A stretch of 5,616 nt of DNA, from assembly GCA_002338605.1 (NCBI GenBank), contig DDIP01000159.1, positions 1-5,616 on the forward strand, written 5' to 3'. Positions 5,235 to 5,616 of this stretch are shown here, in pieces. Numbering within the stretch: position 1 is the first letter of the stretch; the number at the start of each line of letters is the position of its first letter. Source of the stretch: Proteobacteria bacterium UBA1847 (GTDB lineage Bacteria > Pseudomonadota > Gammaproteobacteria > Steroidobacterales > Woeseiaceae). The notes below the pieces were generated by a model. The model did no database searches. It saw only the letters and a program-made list of their open reading frames with translations, and was not told where the DNA came from. The translations under genes and the position numbers were made by a program.

Positions 5235-5616
5235 ATGATTCTGAAGCACAAGACCTTACTGCTGCTGGCACCGGCGCTGTTGTTCAGCGGCTGCGAGCTA
5301 TTGCAAACGCAGCCGGCTGAAGACCCGGTGTTGGTCAAGCTCGCTGAGCTTGAACGGCGATTGCAAAGTGTCGAGCGCGTCATGCAGAACCAGAGCCTCG
5401 TCAACCTGACTCAACAGGTCAGTGCTGCAGAGCGGCGCGGCGATGAGTTGCAGGGTCGTGTCGAGGAGCTCGAGCACAATGCAGCGAGCACCAGTGAGCG
5501 ACAACGCCAACTGTATGTCGACCTCGATACCCGCATGCAGGAGCTCGAGGCTTCGTTGAAGGCACGCAATTCGGTCAGCGTGATGGACGGCGGCAGTCTG
5601 CCGCCGGGCCAGCTTC
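5235..5616 (+). CDS. cpoB: CpoB (YbgF), Tol-associated cell-division coordinator (3'-partial)
   Basis: CpoB is a periplasmic protein with an N-terminal trimerising coiled coil and C-terminal TPR repeats. In E. coli it links TolA to PBP1B and so couples outer-membrane constriction to septal peptidoglycan synthesis. Only the first 127 codons are present; the TPR domain lies beyond the window. The frame from the ATG at 5235 has a hydrophobic N-terminus (ILKHKTLLLLAPALLFSGC), then a coiled coil at about residues 32-106 with the family hallmarks RVMQNQSLVNLTQQVSA (48-64), GRVEELEHN (73-81) and RQRQLYVDLDTRMQELE (87-103), then a Ser/Gly/Pro linker that normally precedes the TPRs. The start has AGG at 5225-5227 inside the end of pal. 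Cys20 in Leu-Phe-Ser-Gly-Cys resembles a lipobox, so this CpoB may be a lipoprotein, whereas the E. coli protein is soluble. Family identity is strong from coiled-coil sequence and position. Confidence 0.93.
   Translation, partial: MILKHKTLLLLAPALLFSGCELLQTQPAEDPVLVKLAELERRLQSVERVMQNQSLVNLTQQVSAAERRGDELQGRVEELEHNAASTSERQRQLYVDLDTRMQELEASLKARNSVSVMDGGSLPPGQL

Noticed and set aside
1..5616. A novel accessory or defence system
   Set aside because: Every gene in the window belongs to the conserved ruv and tol-pal core. There is no foreign gene, transposase, repeat array or unexplained coding stretch.

Overview
The window is a tightly packed, single-strand run of eight genes that can be read as ruvB (5' end cut by the window) - ybgC - tolQ - tolR - tolA - tolB - pal - cpoB (3' end cut by the window). 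All lie on the + strand. The protein sequences are clearly of the gammaproteobacterial Tol-Pal type. Having ruvB directly in front of the ybgC-tol-pal cluster matches the arrangement known in Pseudomonas and many other non-enteric Gammaproteobacteria, and differs from E. coli, where ruvB lies elsewhere. The moderately GC-rich coding DNA fits such an organism. The sequence does not let me name a genus with confidence.

Layout: 1-924 is RuvB, the Holliday-junction branch-migration ATPase, lacking about 40 N-terminal residues. Its stop codon lies inside the start region of ybgC (914-1327), a hotdog-fold acyl-CoA thioesterase. ybgC and tolQ share an ATGA overlap. tolQ and tolR are separated by one base, tolR and tolA by 8 bases, tolA and tolB by 24 bases, and pal and cpoB by 4 bases. 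The one sizeable gap is the 79 bases between tolB and pal (4636-4714). It is strikingly AT-rich (about 27% GC by hand count) and carries an exact TATAAT hexamer and a perfect 8-bp dyad, so pal-cpoB probably has its own regulated promoter.

How the genes work together: TolQ and TolR form the inner-membrane proton-driven motor. TolA is the periplasm-spanning rod that the motor energises. TolB is the periplasmic beta-propeller that exchanges between TolA and Pal. Pal is the outer-membrane lipoprotein that grips peptidoglycan. CpoB is the coiled-coil/TPR partner that in E. coli links Tol function to septal peptidoglycan synthesis. YbgC is the conserved cytoplasmic companion, with a proposed role in phospholipid or acyl-group metabolism. 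The machine constricts the outer membrane at division and maintains envelope integrity.

I do not see an undescribed system here; this is a canonical locus. The points worth a second look are the tolB-pal intergenic promoter and dyad, a CpoB that appears to be a lipoprotein, a proline at position +2 of mature Pal, and a short TolA whose coiled coil is made almost purely of charged residues. There is no gene-free stretch longer than 300 bases. I see no mobile elements, RNA genes, CRISPR arrays or convincing intrinsic terminators.
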